In this document: positions 14,912 to 27,148 of the stretch, one piece after another
Position numbering within the stretch: position 1 is the stretch's first letter
Layout: the number at the start of each line of letters is the position of its first letter
NCBI GenBank assembly: GCA_025093985.1
Contig: JACAAK010000006.1
Location: 1,736,001 to 1,800,000, forward strand
Source: Calvatia gigantea
Taxonomy: Eukaryota > Basidiomycota > Agaricomycetes > Agaricales > Lycoperdaceae
Reading direction: 5' to 3'
DNA: 64,000 bases
Translations under genes and position numbers: made by a program
The notes under the pieces: generated by a model
What the model saw: only the letters and a program-made list of their open reading frames with translations
The model's database searches: none
What the model was told of the DNA's origin: nothing

Positions 14912-16594
14912 ATGCTGAATGACACACCATACGACATCTTGTCTGTGGTTACCGAATATCTGTCTGTCCGCGATGTCGAAAAGCTGTGTAGTGTTAGTAG
15001 GCGCCTGCGAGGCGCTGTTGGGCTGGATGCCAGATTTGGAGACCTAAGATTCTATAAGCATGATTCGAAGATGAAGCTACTGTGTGAGATCCTTTGGTGA
15101 GTGGGGGTTCTTGGTTTTTGGATGTGCTGCTGATCGGATGTGCTGTGTACTGCGAATCTCCTGATCCGGGTCTTTATTACGATCGACAACACGCAATATA
15201 TGTAGCCGAGGCGACGTTGCGGCCCGCGTGCGCCGGCTCACTATTGAGCCTTGGCTCGTCCAACCCCGTACGAAGACTTACGTGAGCCGAAGCGAGAACG
15301 TGTGGAACCACATCAATACATTTTTTAACGCCCAATACATGAAGCAGCAGGCGGAGAAAAGGGTACAGAAGAGAATCAATAAGGACATCAAGCGCGTTAC
15401 GAATGTAATTCAACGCTTCGAGAACCTCCAAGAGTATCGCATCCTGTACGACGAACGGAACCCCACTTACCATCGTCGGCTGATCCAAGCCTTCCTATCC
15501 CCGACCATCGAGCTCCTCGCTCCCACATTGGTCAAATTAACGCTCAAAGTTCCCTTCGATCTCCTTCCAAACTTGTCCAATCTCCGCCTCTCAGAGCTTC
15601 GTGAATTGGATGTTTACCTATGCACAGGCGAAGCACGTACAGGACAGGTCAGAGATGCGCTCGATGGATTCTTTGTGTTCATTCATAACCTCCGTTCCCT
15701 CGAGCATCTCGGGATATCAGTGACGTCCACTTCCCGCTATCTCGACCTCTCGTGCTTCTCCACGCGCTGGGGTTTTTTCCCTGAACTCAAGTCCTTCAGT
15801 CTCTGCATACCATTTGACGGTGGATCGCTCTCCTGCCCAGAATGCTTGTTTACACATGTGCTGCAGCCACACGCCAGGACTTTGGAGAAGCTCAAACTGA
15901 GCACGGCCTGTTGTGGTGTGTCTCCTGGTTCACGTCCCCCAGATTCCCATTACTGGATTCAACGTATTTTAAAGTCGTCACTTAGTACACCTTTCCCTCG
16001 ACTACGGGAAGTCGACCTCGCCCTGCGTCCCTTGAAAGCAAATCTCGATGACCTTCAAACATTCTTGAAGTGCCGGGCTCCGACATTAGGAAAGCTGTGG
16101 CTTACAGATAGGGCCTTACGTTGTGAGGAGCTGATAGTGCTCTTTGATTCACTTTGTCCCCCTTCTGTGTTTCCTACGAGGCAGAACCACGTCTTGAAGA
16201 ACTTGAGGATCAAGGTTGACGTCCTCAGCGCGGAACTCCTCGTGCTCATCGCTGAGCGCTTCCCAAAGCTCAAGGTCCTTGGCTTGACTTTCGCTGATAT
16301 TGCGATAAACACGGAGTTGAAAGGGTACCATCTAAACAATGAACAGAAGTTGGTCAGTCCCCGCAACGTCCCTCCCAAATAACCCGGAGCTGATAGTCCC
16401 TCTGTTCCTACCTGCAGATGACATTCGCTCGTTCCCTGCGTCCCCACCTCAACACCTTTGCCGCCTGGGGCCTTCGTACGCTCTATATTACCGAAGGCCC
16501 ACCCTTTTTTCCTTGGTCCCGGGAATTGGAAAGCATATTTACCCAATGTTTTCCAGCCCCACTTGACATTGGCGAGCTTCCCGCGTCCAAGTAA
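14912..16594 (+). CDS. F-box protein with leucine-rich C-terminal region
   Basis: Probable substrate adaptor of an SCF ubiquitin ligase. Three exons: 14912-15096, 15206-16352 and 16418-16594, phases consistent, 502 residues. Residues 4-35 (PYDILSVVTEYLSVRDVEKL, then CSVSRRLRGAV) are a degenerate F-box. The rest shows irregular leucine-rich repeats (LPNLSNLRLSELRELDVYL, FPRLREVDLALRPL, LKNLRIKVDVLSAELLVLI), as in mushroom F-box families with diverse targets. The last exon (TFARSLRPHLNTFAAWGLR) continues the same repeat style, which supports the second intron. The substrate cannot be inferred. Confidence 0.85.
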
Positions 16595-17304
16595 TTACCC
16601 CGGGGAGGCGGTTCCCGTGTGATGGTTTTAAGTAAACCCAGGCTTTGGTTTGCCGTTATGATCTTTACGACTTTCCTATGAAATGATTAGATTTTGATAA
16701 ATGATAGTTTGGACCATGACCTACCTGGTCGTGGATAATCGCTGACTAGTGACCCCACTATGACCATTCCTTTGCCTGTATTATTCCCTTGTTGTAAAGT
16801 ATGTAATTCAACTCTGCTATCTGACTGACTGAGTTCATGGAACAAAAGATGTTCTCGGGAGAGGCGCTTGCAATCACGGCCGACAAGTTTATAACAGCCT
16901 GGATCATCTGTTGATTGGTTTGTTCCCTATCTAACTTGGCGCCGCCTATCACGCGTTTGTTGGCTCTTTGGCATGGACAGCTGGCCCTTGGGTTCCGGGA
17001 GCTCAATGCCACGGATGCTTGCCGATAGCCTGGACAAGGTTGACTGTCACTCAATATTAATCGCCATCTCCTCGGCGCCGACCCCCTTTGCCGTCCGGAG
17101 TCACTGGCTCACGGATAGCGGTCCCGAAATGATTAAATGTGAATCCTTGGTAGCCCGGGAACGCCCATATCCCAGTGTAACCGAAGCTGACTTAAAAGGC
17201 TTCTCATTGGCCATGGGACGGAACATGGGATGGAACACTTTATTCTTAGGAGTGTCGACAATGATATAAGGGCGGGATACATCCTCTGGGTACCTCATTT
17301 TAGC
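16595..17304. other. Intergenic between F-box and metallo-hydrolase genes
   Basis: About 700 bases with short frames only. A frame in phase with the next gene is open from 17230, but the conserved start of the hydrolase is at 17305. Confidence 0.55.
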
Positions 17305-18186
17305 ATGCAGCTTCCTCCCCCGACCGCGAACCAGCAGTATTGCAACGTTTCTGCCTTAGAAGCGGGGCACGTATATCTGAACCCTGCGCTCTTGATTGAT
17401 AACGCAACTTCAGAGGAACCTCAGCGAACTCCATCCCTTGCATTCCTACTCCAACACTCCACTAACAACAAGAAGTTCCTGTTCGATCTTGGCATACGGA
17501 AGGACTGGGAGAACCTGCCGCAAGCAGCTGTCGAAGCGATTAAAGAAACATTCACCGTCGATATACCACAGGACGTCATTGATTCGCTTGCGAAGGGAGG
17601 ATTGTCCCCCGCTGACATGGACACAGTTTGCTTATCCCACTGCCATCTCGATCACTGTGGCGATACTCGTCCCTTCGCCAAGAACAACTTCGTCGTTGGT
17701 GGCGACACCCCCAAATTATTCGAAGGAGGCAGCTGGCCGTCAAATCCGGATGCCTTCTTTGCCGAAGATCTCCTACCTGCCGGAACGAGATATCTAGGCG
17801 AAGATGTAAACTGGCAGCCGATTGGGCCCTTCCCTCGTGCACACGACTTCTACGGAGACGGAAGTCTCTATATCATCGATGCCCCAGGGCATATTTATGG
17901 CCATCTCAATCTCCTCGCGCGCACTGGTGCGGACGGAGGTTGGATTTTCCTGGCGGGGGATACCGCTCATCACTGGGACTTGGTTACTGGCAAGTCTGGC
18001 ATTGCGTGCCACCATTTGCACGGAAGCATGCACCACGATCAGGAGTTGGCTGGGAAGATGATCAAACGCGTTCGGGATCTAACACAGATACCAAGGGTCA
18101 GGGTGCTTCTAGCTCATGACATTCCTTGGTACAATGACAACAAGGACGGACCCGCATTCTTCCCTGGAAAGATTGAATCCCTTTAA
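17305..18186 (+). CDS. Metallo-beta-lactamase-fold hydrolase
   Basis: Single exon, 293 residues. The zinc-binding motif HCHLDHCGD (HxHxDH) lies near residue 115, after LSPADMDTVCLS. Further metal ligands are visible in IIDAPGHIYGHLNLLAR and FLAGDTAHHWDL, and a last His in LLAHDIPWY. This layout is that of the lactonase-like branch of the fold (the AttM/AiiA style), so a lactone or ester bond in a small molecule is a reasonable but unproven substrate. No signal peptide is seen, so it is probably cytosolic. The ATG at 17305 is preferred because the family starts shortly before the first strand (CNVSALEAGHVYLNP). A neighbouring role with the secreted protein or P450 is not evident. Confidence 0.88.
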   Translation: MQLPPPTANQQYCNVSALEAGHVYLNPALLIDNATSEEPQRTPSLAFLLQHSTNNKKFLFDLGIRKDWENLPQAAVEAIKETFTVDIPQDVIDSLAKGGLSPADMDTVCLSHCHLDHCGDTRPFAKNNFVVGGDTPKLFEGGSWPSNPDAFFAEDLLPAGTRYLGEDVNWQPIGPFPRAHDFYGDGSLYIIDAPGHIYGHLNLLARTGADGGWIFLAGDTAHHWDLVTGKSGIACHHLHGSMHHDQELAGKMIKRVRDLTQIPRVRVLLAHDIPWYNDNKDGPAFFPGKIESL

Positions 18187-18519
18187 ACTTTAGATGATCA
18201 ATGATCAATACCAATAATGATTGATTAATCTGGTGTTCCCATTGTAGCCACAAATCACACCTTTCCACTTCCTCTACACCTAATTGTACTTACGAGAAAT
18301 ACTGTTACCATAAACAATTTAGTTCATTTTCATGCATCAGAAGTGACCACATTGCACCAAGTATGCATCCACTGGGTTTGGCATGAAACATAAAATTCTC
18401 TAACAAAAGGACACCCTAGGAAAAGATCTTTCACGCTATTGCAAACTTGTCGTAACCCTTGACAATCAAATGCATTCAGCATTCAACCATGTAACATAAC
18501 ACCTATCATGTAACCCTAC
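18187..18519. other. Intergenic between convergent genes
   Basis: AT-rich 3' flanks of the metallo-hydrolase (plus) and the secreted protein (minus). It contains short repeats of GATCAATGATCAAT type near 18195-18210 and nothing coding. Confidence 0.55.
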
Positions 18520-19834
18520 TTAAGCCTTCACAGCAATCTCAAAGACCTTAATGAGGGCCTCAAGCCTAAGGTCAACAATGATGGTAACAACGCATTCAAC
18601 AAACGGCCTGAGCTCAGCAACGAGGCCAACAGCAAGCTGTGCGCCAAGGGTAATGCAAGCGGCAAGGGCAAGATTAATGTCAACAACAAGGTTAACAAGG
18701 ACATCAGTCTTGACGGCAGCGCAAGCCTTGATAACAAGGCCAAGGGCAACAACAACAGCCTAGGGAAATTCATAAGACAAACTAATAAACAGGGGGGGGG
18801 GGAATGAACATACAACGCAGAGGTTGGCATAAATCTCGGCAATGGCATGGATGGTGAGTTCCTTGCCCTTGAAAACAAGGGCGCCATCAGCATGGGCGGT
18901 AACAAGGGCCTCAATCTCAGCCTTGGCTTCAAGAAGGTGGGTCTTGATCTTAGTAAGAATAGGCAAAGAGACATCAAGGGCGGCGGAAGCAGAGGCGGCG
19001 GCGGAAACAGCGGCACCTAAAATAATTTAGTGTTGTATCAAGCAACGGACATAGAAAGACTCACTCAGCTCGCGGCAGAGGGCCTGAACCTCAACGTTAA
19101 GCTCGACAATGATATCGGGAAGGCTACGATATTCAGCACGGGGGGTATGACCTCCAGTGAGGGAAGAAACAGTGGTGCCAATGATACCAGCAGCAGCACC
19201 CGCACCACCAATAGCAGGTGCAGCTGGGACGTCACGCTCCTCGTTACCACCAGTGGTTTGAGTGGCCTGCGCACTGGCAATGTTGATATTGGCATCGTTA
19301 AGGATCTCAATCTTCCCATCAACCTGCTTCACAATAGTGTCAATCTTGACAAAGGGAGAAACAGTCTTGAGGACAGCAAGGATTTGAAGATCCATAGGAA
19401 GGAGCTTCACAAGGGCAGTAATGCTGATGTCGTTAACATCAATGCCCTCCATATTGAGGGCCTTGGCGAGAATCTCGACGTTAGTAAGTCCAGTGATTTT
19501 CGCAACAACAGCAAGTAGCTCGGTGTGGTAAGCGTCGGTCGGCATGTTGGGTACTTGGCGAGATTGGTGGGTCTGGGCGTTGGCGATAACAGCATTTAGC
19601 CCGTTCGCGCCGTTAACCGTATTCGTCACTTCGCTAACTGTAGTATCAACCTCAGCGAGATCCTAGAATCATAGGTGATGAAAATCCAGAATAGAGAAAA
19701 AAGGAACCACATACCCTCCTGCTGATGCTAATCCCGTTCAGAATAGGAGTATATTCACCGGCAGTAGGGAGAGCAGAAGCGACGGTCGCAAAAGCGATGG
19801 AAGCAAAGGCGGCGAGAGAAGCAAAGGAGCGCAT
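18520..19834 (-). CDS. Secreted hydrophobic helical protein of unknown function
   Basis: Family not recognised. Four exons: 19834-19715, 19662-19065, 19016-18814 and 18759-18520; 386 residues, phases consistent. Residues 1-21 (MRSFASLAAFASIAFATVAS, then A) are a clear signal peptide. The mature protein is almost free of Trp and rich in Ala, Val, Leu and Ile in amphipathic helices (ALVKLLPMDLQILAVLKTV, TKIKTHLLEAKAEIEALV, ECVVTIIVDLRLEALIKVF). A Gly/Ala-rich linker (GGAGAAAGIIGTTVSSLTGG) joins two helical halves, and three Cys are near the C-terminal part. Codon use is strongly biased to C/T-ending Ala, Val, Leu and Ile codons and AAG, suggesting very high expression. That bias also leaves long open frames on the opposite strand, which I take as shadows. 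A cell-wall or surface-associated role is inference. Confidence 0.82.
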
Positions 19835-20829
19835 TGGATAAAGAGTGTGAGGAGTCGAGTACAACAACTGGACAAGCAGGTAACAGAAGAGGAGATGTAG
19901 TAGAAACTGATGAGGGCGAAAGCTGGGAGGGGCAAGATTTTATATCCCTCCAACAGTCTGATCCCTGAATCCATTGCGGTTAGCGCGTCCAATTCGCTTG
20001 GATTGGTCAAGGTTTCCGCTGGCATCAGTCGTTAATGAATGGCGAAAAATTTGCCGCCATGCATGAACAATGGAAATTACGTCCAAATGGTCTAGACGCC
20101 GAACTTGGCTCGACCCTGTCTGAGGAAACGGCACGACAATCGGTCCATGATTGGTTTGTGACGTTCAACTCATGCGGCGGCCAGGCCAAATAAAAATCAA
20201 AATCCAGGTTGATTTTTATCTACGAGGTGAGGGGCGCCCAAGGACTACGATGTTTCAGAGCACGCATACCGCAGGGGCTGGAACGAGGCTAAACTTACGC
20301 GAAGGCCGCCAGCGAATAATTCGTCCCTCGCGTCCCTCTATGTAATCGATCATCCATCATCCATCAGCCCGTGGTGCCGTCGTCAACTCAAGCCCAACAA
20401 TTGAGGTCGAGGTTCAATGACTACAAATATGTCTGGATCTTGCAACTTGAGGACGTGTAATTCAGCAACAGCACCAAGACAACCTTCCTCTTTACTGCCC
20501 TTAGCGAATCATGTCCATAATCCAATGTGGGGGGGTTACGATGGAGTTACGAGATCAGCTTCCAACTTTTGTTGATACAAACAGCAGCACGTTCGGATGG
20601 TAGGAACGAGGGGAGATCCAGTTGGGAATTCAGTTTGAGGGTGTACGTCACGGTGAACAGTCCGATTCTTGTAAAGTCCCAGTGCGAGCGAGGGTGGAAT
20701 AAAACACATCTACTAACACATTAAGCACTTTGCAGAAGGAGCAACTAGTGGACCACATTAAGCATAAATTTAAACAAAGGGATTGTCTGGTGAAGGAGAG
20801 AGGGGATAGTAGTCAAAGAGGGCGGACCT
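19835..20829. other. Intergenic: secreted-protein promoter and P450 downstream region
   Basis: About 1 kb with no coding signal beyond short frames. Apart from the TATA box it contains a G run at 20528-20534 and A/T-rich stretches. Confidence 0.55.
19938..19944 (-). promoter_or_regulatory. TATA box of the secreted-protein gene
   Basis: Minus strand reads TATAAAA about 104 nt upstream of the ATG at 19834. It fits the high-expression codon use of that gene. Confidence 0.5.
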
Positions 20830-23075
20830 CTACTCAATTTCAACGGAACCGTATATTAATTGTTCCCTTTCTGCCGACCGCACGGTAAGTACACATTCAA
20901 ATGAGACAGGATGCCTAGTACCCGAGTGTCATTCGTTGGCATAAGAGGAAGGTGGAGATATAACGAGGCCACTTACGATACGAAACCAGAGGTAACATCA
21001 TCACTTACGGACACCTCGCGACCCGTATCGTCCTTTTTCGGTCGGATATTGTAAACAGCGAGTGTTGATGCGATCATGATGAATAATGAGTCCCTGGTAA
21101 AGTATTGTCCTGGGCAGATTCTGGACAACACATCACGACCATGAGCACTCCAGGAAGTGACAATAGCTCGGAAAAATAAGAGTTTGAGATATGACACGCA
21201 CCGACGACCGAAACCAAAAGAGCCAAGAGAAGTACTGAGAGAGGCGTTTTGATCAAAGACACCGTTTTTCATGTAGCGCTCGGGTTTGAACCTCGAGGGC
21301 TCTGACATAACTTGCGGATTATGCAGAATTGACCTGGGATTCCACGAATGATCCATGATCCATGAGCTTTAAAAAAGCGCCCAAATGCGATGGTTATTCA
21401 TACCAAGAGTTGCCGATAACCACAGTGCCTTCTGGGATGAAATACCCATCATACTCGTCATCCTCAGTCAGGACATGGGGAACACCTATAAAGTTTAACA
21501 AGCCCTTCAAGGCCCCGGCTAGTACAAAAGATAGCAATTTACTCACCAAGGGGAGCGACAATCTGCCACCGTAGACATTCCTCTACAATCGCATTGATGT
21601 AATGCAACCTTGGGCGGTCAGCGAAAGTGGGTAACGAATGTGTCGCCGCAATGAGTTCATCTAGTTCTACTTGCGCCTTCCTTTGAACCTCAGGATGCAG
21701 GCACATAGCGACGAAAAAGGATTGAAGAGTACAGACGGTCTATACAAACATTATTGGTCATTCTCCAGCGCCAGATAGACCCGGAAATACAAACCGTATC
21801 GGACCCGCCTAATAATTTGGCCGGTCATTCTCTTTTGTTTGTGAAAAAAAAAAATTGGGGAGAATAGCGTACCAAGGTATGCCACAGCTGGGACGTTCCG
21901 CGCAACCTCCTCCTTGAGTGCTCGCCTCTCGTCCGTAGGCGGTGGCAGATCTGCCAACAGGTCAGACAAGATGGACTCCTTCGCATCCCCTTGTTTCTAT
22001 TAGTGACAAAAAAGTACAACGAAAACACTTCAGCTTCTGACAACCACGCGCTCAGAGTACGGGAAACTCACCATCCGGGATTTGACCTCCTCAAATGGTT
22101 TCTCAATAAATATTTTGCTCAGCTCATTCCATTCCTCAGCTTTTCGCTTCCATCCCGCTCCAGGGAACCACTTTGGCACGTATTTCAAAGCCGGTATCAC
22201 ATCGACTAAGAATGCACCTGGAACAGCAGCCTGATTCAACCCATCCATGGCCTGTTCTGCGACTTGAATATAAGGGTCATTGGACTCTGAGACGCGTATG
22301 CCGTATGAAGTATCCATGATGAGCGCTGCGAAGGCTCTACCGGAAATGAAAACCATTGTCAGGGATACGGGGCGGTGTTAAGCGAGTAACGCTTACTGTC
22401 GGATATTGGGAATGAGTTTCGAAGATGCGTCGGGTTGGAGCATGCGGAAAAGGAAGGCTTGAGCTTCACGGAGTTGGAGGTCGTGGTATTTCTGGACTGC
22501 AGTGTGGTTGAAGTGCTTCGTGAGTGCTTTGCGGTGCTCACGCCATTTGTCTCCGTATCCCATGAAACCGATTCCCCAGCCCCAGTCCATTCTGTGCGAT
22601 CCATAATAGCCATTCAGCGACGCAGCGAGTGACGGGGAAACAGAGACTACGAACACCTCGCAGATCATTGGCATTCTCGGACGATCCGAGTACTTCTCCG
22701 ACCTCTTTACCAGCAAATCTTGGACAGTTTGAAGGGAGTTAAGCACGAGGAATTTTTTGCCTAGCGCTTCAAAATACACCATATCACTACCTACACATCA
22801 AGGTGAGCACCCACGGAGCAACCTGCGACGGATACACTAAATTACACACCATGTTTCTTGGACCATTGATTATACGCGATCCAAGGTTTGACCATCGGTA
22901 TATCAAACAAATTTCCAATGAAGGGAAGGCCCTTTGGTCCGGGAGGGTGCGGGAAGGCCTTGGGATTTCGTGCACTCCATCTTCGTTTCTGGTCCCACCG
23001 CGAGAGGACATAGAACGAACAAATGGCCATACCAAGTGAGGCCAACCCTTGCAAGAGGGATATTGTCGCACCCAT
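20830..23075 (-). CDS. Cytochrome P450 monooxygenase (O-methylsterigmatocystin oxidoreductase-like), many exons
   Basis: ER-anchored haem monooxygenase of unknown substrate. The N-terminus has a membrane anchor (GLASLGMAICSFYVL) and the proline hinge HPPGPKGLPFIGNL. Then follow the helix-C region (YGDKWREHRKALTKHF), the I-helix, the K-helix with the ExxR motif (NAIVEECLRWQIVAPL), FIPEGTVVIGNSW, the PERF-like motif FKPERYM and the haem loop FGFGRRICPGQ with the Cys ligand. Clear exon edges include 23075-22850, a start at 22790, a 14-nt exon 21808-21795, 21333-21202, 21120-20977 and 20914-20830. The 14-nt exon supplies GGSDT of the I-helix oxygen-binding groove (usually AGxDT), here with Gly for the usual Ala. 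The C-terminal region is assembled from several small exons and is less secure near 21360-21760. All core motifs are intact, so I expect an active enzyme. Confidence 0.88.
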
Positions 23076-26000
23076 ACCTATCCCCCGTAGAGTGGACCAG
23101 TAAACCAGGGTAAATTGCGGCAGGAGGAGAGGGGAAAGGGAGAAGGAAAGAGAACAAACTGGGTTTGATAGTGTCGGATGCTAAATATTAAATGGCATAC
23201 ACCCCGCGCCGCTATCCGACTTCGTACTAGCCGCTCATAAGACACGAGGGGGTAATGTCCATTGAATGTTCCAAGTCTCCCTGTGGATGTGTAAGTCAAA
23301 CGTTCGGATGAAATCCCAACCGTAACCCAATCAAGTATCGTGTCCCTGTTGACATGATCACGGCAGGATCAGCAGCTCCAGGGTGCCAGAAGGCGACAGA
23401 AAACGGGACGTCGTAATACGGTAAAGTGTTTGTTTGTGCCTTTCTCACAGGGTGGAATAGCTCGGTTTGGCTCATGCTACAGTAATACGAGTCTTAATAA
23501 ATCCAATTCAAGCAGAGAAAGGGTTTTCAGCCTTACTGTGGCTTTCACCGAAATCCCAGGTTTCAGAAGGTCCGACGGTCTTGAACCGAAAGTCTATAGA
23601 TTCTGTCTGGGAGTATGTTAGGTTGCTGATATATCAACTGCTTCGCTTCATTAAGGACTTCTAGCAAGAATGTGTTGATCCATTTTAAACCAGCTGACCA
23701 CGAGGCGGCACTGCCTGCCCAGGCCATTCGCTGGCCGCAGCACCTTTTTCTTCTCTGGGTCGAGTGAAGGGTTTCAAGCAGTCCCAGCAAGTGCGCCTCA
23801 TCCCCGCAATTTGTGAGTAGGCCAAGGCGTCAGATTTGTACCTTACCTACGCCAAAACGGTACTCTCCTTGACCCTTGCATGTATTGGGGGATGTTTCCC
23901 CCCCCCCCCCGGACTTGCACACGTGCCTATCGGTACCCCCATGTTATGGGGACAACGGCCACAAGGTTGTTCCGTTCACGAACATTAATAGTGCGTTGTA
24001 CCCAGTTGCTGTAGACAGTTGCGCATTATTCCGATAGAGCGCCAACACTCCACATACATGCCATACCCTCAAACCACTCTTCCATTCCATGTAGAATCAG
24101 AATGCCGAATAATACAAATGATTATTAACCGGAGTACCCGTTGGAGAGCAGGTAGCCTAGTGCACAGATCAAATACTTTAGGTCGTTGTCTACAAACCAG
24201 TCCGCGATATATATTGCTCCTTTCCTGTCAGGGATCGTTGATCGCCCATCAGTCGAAATGTCCGTTGATGAAGCAAGGCCACGATGGAAGACTGGGAATG
24301 AATGGAAATAAATATAGTACAGAATAGAGCAGGTCTGGTGCCTCCAAAGTTCCAAAGCCATCAAGCTTCAGCCCTACGGGGTGGGGGGGAAGAGAACCTC
24401 CCCATCACAGCGTACCTCTGTTGTCGCCGGAACTTTACCCAATCCAGGATGAGTAAATATGGTAACACTGACACCTGCTAGTGCCGCTGCCATTTCCATC
24501 TTGTGGCAAGTAGGAGTTGTTATCGAACCGAGGGCTGAGTGTTGAACGTTGAGGGTCCGACCGAACCGCAAAAAGGGGAAACGGTGAATCGAAAACTGGC
24601 TCGTCAACCACCCACGAAATGTACACTCTTCCCTGGTCACCCCTGTACGGAAGCTCATACGGACCAGGTCTAAGTTTTATGAAAATTCATGCCGGAATCA
24701 CTGATCTGGTCCTGCTCTCGTAATTTTAAGTGTCATCCGCTGTCACACGCCCAATTTGTTGTTATTTTCATAGTCCTCACCAGGCATGCGGCGCTGTAAT
24801 CTCAATGTTCGCCGGTCTAGTACTGATAAATGGTTCATCTGACGCCCGGGCGCTAAGTACAATACACTCCGAACACTGCTTCGAAGCCTCTTACTTAGTC
24901 CTTGTAGTCTACCACCCTAATCTCACGCACAGGCACACTCATTGTAATTATAACTAAAGCATTTGATAACATGTCCCACTAAGTCCATAGACAAAACTGG
25001 GTGTTTTTTAAATGTCACTGCTACGATTACACTGTGAGCACAATTGCCCCTAATTTACAGGTGGGATTTCTCCAAATTATCAGCGGGGGTACACTTCGAG
25101 CACTGGTGGGTTGGCGCCAGAATTCCATCTCCCAGGCGGTCATCCCCGGTTGAGTAAGCCGAAAGTACACAGCTAATTAGAAATTAAGCGAGGAAACAAA
25201 AAGAAAAAGAGCCATTTAGTCACATTCAAAGAGTTACGGGGTTCCAGGACCCCGGCCACAGGCCATACACAGCTCGCTACATGCAAACTTAGACCTGGTC
25301 CCTATGGGCTTCCGTACCCCTGGCTTCTTGGACTTCCTAGTCGCCACAGTGGCGGTAACCGTAGAGCATGGCTGGCAGATTCAGGTAGGTGGCGGCCGCA
25401 GCTTCGTTGTCCTATGCCAAAGACAGTAGGGGTTGGATCCTGTTGTAAGGTTTGCAAGGAAGTCACAGGCGTCAAGAAGAAGGATGAGTTCAGGTTCGAA
25501 AAGAAAGCCATGGCAGGTGCCGGCACTTGGGGCTTAATGGCAATTAATTCATTTGAGCGCGGTGAGGTGGGTGTGCTCAACGATAGTCTAGATTCTTGGC
25601 TCGACTCCTGGCTCGACTCTCATTGAAGAAATCCTGAGGTGTCCTCTGGCACAAACCGCATCGATTCACTGCCCCAAGCCAGAAGTGGTGTCCGAGATGA
25701 AACAAGCAGTTCACGCGCGACTTGGTGAGCTAGAGCTTCAGGCCTTCGTACTCAAAGTACTCAAAGAAATTGCACTCTTGGCTAACGTGTTGAGTGGCCT
25801 CCGGTAGATATCATCTTTAGGAAATGGATTTTGGGAGTCAGATTTCACCCTAACCTCTTACATTGGCGTCCATAACTGAATCCGCAACAATGAACTAACC
25901 TTACTCAAGGTTTAGAGTTCAGGTTTGCACTCTGACTTACGGCCCGTGCCCCGGATATCATCCTTTTCGATTTCTGGTTTTGTTCCAATACCACAGACGG

Positions 26001-26128
26001 AGAACAAGTGAATACATTAACTGCATATGTCGAACATTCCCACCGCTCCGGTCGTTTACCAGTCACCCAGTAATCCCCCTTACAATCCAACCTGATACAA
26101 TCGGTTCCGAGGCTACAGTTAAAAGCAT
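23076..26128. other. Gene-poor region, about 3 kb
   Basis: No open frame here shows conserved motifs or plausible splice partners. Contains a 13-base C tract at 23898-23910 and a short tandem repeat (GGCTCGACTC-like) at 25598-25620. The left part should be the P450 promoter. Confidence 0.5.
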
Positions 26129-27090
26129 TCAATCGTAAAACACCAGCGCCCTCAACTCGATCGACTCTCGGGGCGGAGCGTCGTCTGGCGTCGTAGGGTC
26201 CACGAATCCCGTGTGTGGGGTGAAGAGAGCAACACTACCATCTTGCAACGAATCGAAACTGTTCCTATGTCAGTGCGACAGAAGACACAGTTGATTTGAA
26301 CAAAGCCACAGACACAGACCATTTAATCAAAACTATCTCATCCGGTGTCATCCCATATTGATACTTCCACTCGTGTTTCGGGTTGTACCTGACGCCCATA
26401 GTCTCCCCTTCGTGGTCCGGGTACACCAATGCCACAGGGAAAGTATCCTGCTTCGTGTGGACGCTGCGGTAATCACAGAGTGTCAGTGGCCAATCGATCG
26501 CTGGATTACCGATCGGTCGCCACAGATTAATGATTTGGAATCGACGGCGGAGGAGTGCGGGAGCATCTGTAGGAGGCAGGTGTCTGTGCACACGAGCGAT
26601 AGACGACTTTGTCGTCTGATCAACATGCACCTGAGACAATGGCTGGCGACGGTCAGGAGCAGAGTCAACTTCGCCAGGCCTGCGGAGCCGGTGAGCTAAG
26701 AAACGGAAGGATTTAACTTCAGAACAACTAAGTACTAGATGACGGAGGAAAGAATTCACTATGATCAAAGATAACGACTCGTGAGGCCCCGGTGAGTTCC
26801 TTGATGAGCTCAATACTCTCCTGGTAATATTCTCCCTCGACACGTTTGCCGTCCCGGAAATCCTTGAATTTTGTCGGACGGTTATAGAACTGAAAGCCAG
26901 CGTTATCGAGGGTATATAAATCCTCCTTCCCGCGGACATTCTCGATGTTCATATCATAAGCCTCGAACGTGATGTTCTTGCCCCTTTCGCCGGTTTCTGG
27001 GTTTACGTTGATCGTCTGGTAGGCGCGTGCGCCATCCCTTGGAGGGCGGGGATATGTCAGTTGAACAGGTACGACGTTGCTGGCAGACAT
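26129..27090 (-). CDS. CmcJ/NvfI-family (AsaB-like) oxidoreductase, copy A
   Basis: Member of the CmcJ/NvfI/AsaB group, annotated in fungi as hydroxylase/methyltransferase or GA4-desaturase-like, Fe(II)/2-oxoglutarate type by analogy. Three exons: 27090-26760, 26695-26320 and 26258-26129; 278 residues. Conserved stretches are VRGKEDLYTLDNAGFQFYNR, SRVVIFDHS (the HxD-like segment), PLSQVHVDQT, FQIINLWRPIGNPAIDWPLT, LCDYRSV and GMTPDEIVLIKW, ending with an SLQDGSVALFTPHTGFVDPT segment. It lies 775 bp from a close paralogue on the same strand (27866-28859). The two share intron positions and identical lengths for exons 2 and 3 (376 and 130 nt), so they arose by tandem duplication. A TATA-like motif is 52-58 nt upstream. 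Substrate unknown. Confidence 0.88.
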
Positions 27091-27141
27091 AGATGTGGAT
27101 GTAGGGTCCGGATAAGTGCCATATAACGGCTTATAGCTCGG

Positions 27142-27148
27142 ATTTATA
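27142..27148 (-). promoter_or_regulatory. TATA box of oxidoreductase copy A
   Basis: Minus strand TATAAAT, 52-58 nt upstream of the ATG at 27090. Copy B has a TATA motif at almost the same distance. Confidence 0.5.

Noticed and set aside
18528..19518. Long open frames on both other frames/strand over the secreted protein gene (e.g. 19030-19518 plus)
   Set aside because: They are shadows of its extreme codon bias; the signal peptide, splice sites and phases support only the minus-strand reading.
25414..25626. Short plus-strand frame ending in a repeated WLDS motif
   Set aside because: Small tandem repeat in otherwise unsupported sequence.
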